A stretch of 64,000 bases of DNA from NCBI RefSeq assembly GCF_017316305.2, contig NZ_CP147250.1, positions 950,001-1,014,000 of the forward strand. The letters are read 5' to 3'. The position numbers were made by a program, and so were the translations under genes. Origin of the DNA: Enterococcus sp. DIV1094 (GTDB lineage Bacteria > Bacillota > Bacilli > Lactobacillales > Enterococcaceae). Below, one piece after another: positions 63,015 to 64,000 of this stretch (positions are counted from its first letter, which is position 1; each line of letters begins with the position of its first letter). The notes beneath the pieces are model-generated. The model was not told the DNA's origin. It did not search any database and worked only from the letters and a program-made list of their open reading frames with translations.

Positions 63015-63206
63015 TTATTTTTTTGATTTAAATTTAGCTACTGACAATCCGATTACATTATAAAATATAAAACTATAAATACCACTAGGTCTAAAATCAC
63101 GATTTACGATATATTCAACAGTAATCCAGAAAGCACTTCCAAATAAGCCTGAATAAATGACGATTAGATAAGGATGATCGTCAGCAAATTGTTTTATTTT
63201 CATCAT
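63015..63206 (-). CDS. Small membrane protein, unrecognised
   Basis: It has 63 residues. After a hydrophilic start (MMKIKQFADDHP) come two hydrophobic segments (YLIVIYSGLFGSAFWITVEYIV and GIYSFIFYNVIGLSVAKF) and a basic end. The layout would suit a small holin-like or accessory membrane protein, but no family is recognised. AGGAG lies somewhat far (about 13 nt) from the ATG pair. It has its own terminator, so it is not in one transcript with the giant gene. Confidence 0.6.
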   Translation of the reverse strand: MMKIKQFADDHPYLIVIYSGLFGSAFWITVEYIVNRDFRPSGIYSFIFYNVIGLSVAKFKSKK

Positions 63207-63344
63207 TGGGATTCTTTAACTCCTGATATTGTATTTATTCCAATTATCAGTATAGCGTTAAGTGGCGATCTATTTTTATATCAGTCCTGAAAGAGCATTT
63301 TAACGTCATAATCGTTGGCAATGTCTGGTATAAACTAAAATCCG
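63207..63344. other. Intergenic region between rny and the small gene
   Basis: No gene is seen. A TATACT on the minus strand at 63252-63257 could be the -10 of the small gene; no good -35 was found. Confidence 0.4.
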
Positions 63345-63380
63345 TAAAAAAATGACCTGACAGATTAATCTGTCAGGTCA
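63345..63380 (-). terminator. Terminator after rny
   Basis: On the minus strand, the self-complementary arms TGACCTGACAGATT / AATCTGTCAGGTCA form a perfect 14-bp palindrome, followed by seven T. It lies 21 nt after the rny stop. Confidence 0.93.
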
Positions 63381-63401
63381 CCCTATTTTTAACTATTTTT
63401 T

Positions 63402-64000
63402 TTATTTCGCATAATCGGTTGCACGAGTTTCACGTATCACGATCACTTTGATATGACCTGGGTAATCTAGGTCATCTTCGATTCGTTTACGGATATCGCG
63501 TACTAAGCGCACGGCATCTAAATCAGAGATTTCTTCTGGTTTGACCATGACGCGTACTTCACGACCGGCTTGGACAGCAAAACTTGATTCAACACCTGCA
63601 AAGCTGTTTGAGATCGTCTCTAGACTTCTCAAACGACGGATGTAGTTTTCTAATGATTCGCTTCTTGCGCCTGGACGAGCCGCTGATAATGCGTCTGCAG
63701 CAGCCACTAACACAGAAATAACAGAAGTTGCTTCCACATCGCCATGGTGAGAAGCGATTGCATTGATCACGACTGGATTCTCTTTGTATTTCGCTGCTAA
63801 TTCTGCGCCGATCTCAACGTGTGAACCTTCGATTTCGTGGTCTAATGCTTTCCCGATATCATGAAGCAATCCTGCACGTTTGGCTAGTTGGATATCTTCG
63901 CCTAATTCTGCTGCTAAGATTCCTGATAATTTTGCTACTTCGACCGAGTGTTTCAACACGTTTTGACCATAACTTGTTCGGAAATGCAAACGTCCCATGA
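63402..64000 (-). CDS. rny: Ribonuclease Y, C-terminal part (continues beyond window)
   Basis: RNase Y is the membrane-anchored endoribonuclease that starts mRNA decay in Firmicutes. Only the last 199 or so codons are in the window. The HD catalytic domain is visible: [20 protein letters not shown], the metal motif [13 protein letters not shown] and [10 protein letters not shown], then the conserved [23 protein letters not shown]. The C-terminal domain ends [10 protein letters not shown]. The N-terminal membrane helix, coiled coil and KH domain lie beyond position 64000. Confidence 0.96.
   Translation of the reverse strand, partial: MGRLHFRTSYGQNVLKHSVEVAKLSGILAAELGEDIQLAKRAGLLHDIGKALDHEIEGSHVEIGAELAAKYKENPVVINAIASHHGDVEATSVISVLVAAADALSAARPGARSESLENYIRRLRSLETISNSFAGVESSFAVQAGREVRVMVKPEEISDLDAVRLVRDIRKRIEDDLDYPGHIKVIVIRETRATDYAK

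Overview
The window comes from a low-GC Firmicute and fits the genus Enterococcus, most likely the E. faecium/hirae/mundtii side of it. Evidence: an enterococcal-type rRNA operon; a 466-residue L,D-transpeptidase whose HGC cysteine falls at residue 442, as in E. faecium Ldtfm; a SagA-type NlpC/P60 protein next to mreCD; and house-keeping gene order of Lactobacillales type. The species is an inference. Nearly everything is on the minus strand; only ldh, ldt, pepF, one unknown gene and proC are on the plus strand.

Layout. 1-2766: the 5' part of a 23S gene, a tRNA-less spacer, a full 16S gene and four tandem sigma-A-like rrn promoters (minus). 3138-6636: lysS, dusB, hslO. 6793-18043: a translation/cell-division block, in transcription order pth, mfd, a flippase-like gene, rqcP, divIC, an S1-domain gene, tilS, hpt, ftsH. 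18391-23528: ldh, the L,D-transpeptidase, a VanZ-like gene (minus) and pepF. 23643-29103: mreC, mreD, sagA (cell shape and wall) and rsgA, rpe, thiN. 29245-39598: yicC, gmk, rpoZ, priA, def, fmt, rsmB, stp, prkC. 39617-50580: a patatin-like phospholipase, a PC4/YdbC-like protein, an unrecognised protein, a TPP-riboswitch-controlled thiT, prs, glmU, purR, a zinc ABC importer (adcA-adcC-adcB) and ispE. 50681-54390: mprF and proC.

54654-62555 holds the exceptional object: one intact gene for a protein of about 2,633 residues. It has no signal peptide, five degenerate repeats of about 115-160 residues in the N-terminal half, a central hydrophobic segment, an HExxH...GTxD signature of aspzincin (M35-like) metallopeptidases near residue 2291, and a duplicated charged tail with two RVKR sequences. 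It looks like a giant multidomain toxin or effector. A small membrane-protein gene and the 3' part of rny close the window.

Regulation readable from the sequence includes a TPP riboswitch with a combined terminator/Shine-Dalgarno hairpin, a PurBox pair before purR, a Zur-type palindrome before adcA, a cre-like site before ldh, a possible WalR box before sagA, a possible AUC start in rsgA and three related palindromic repeats. All functions are read from sequence by eye; no database search was run.
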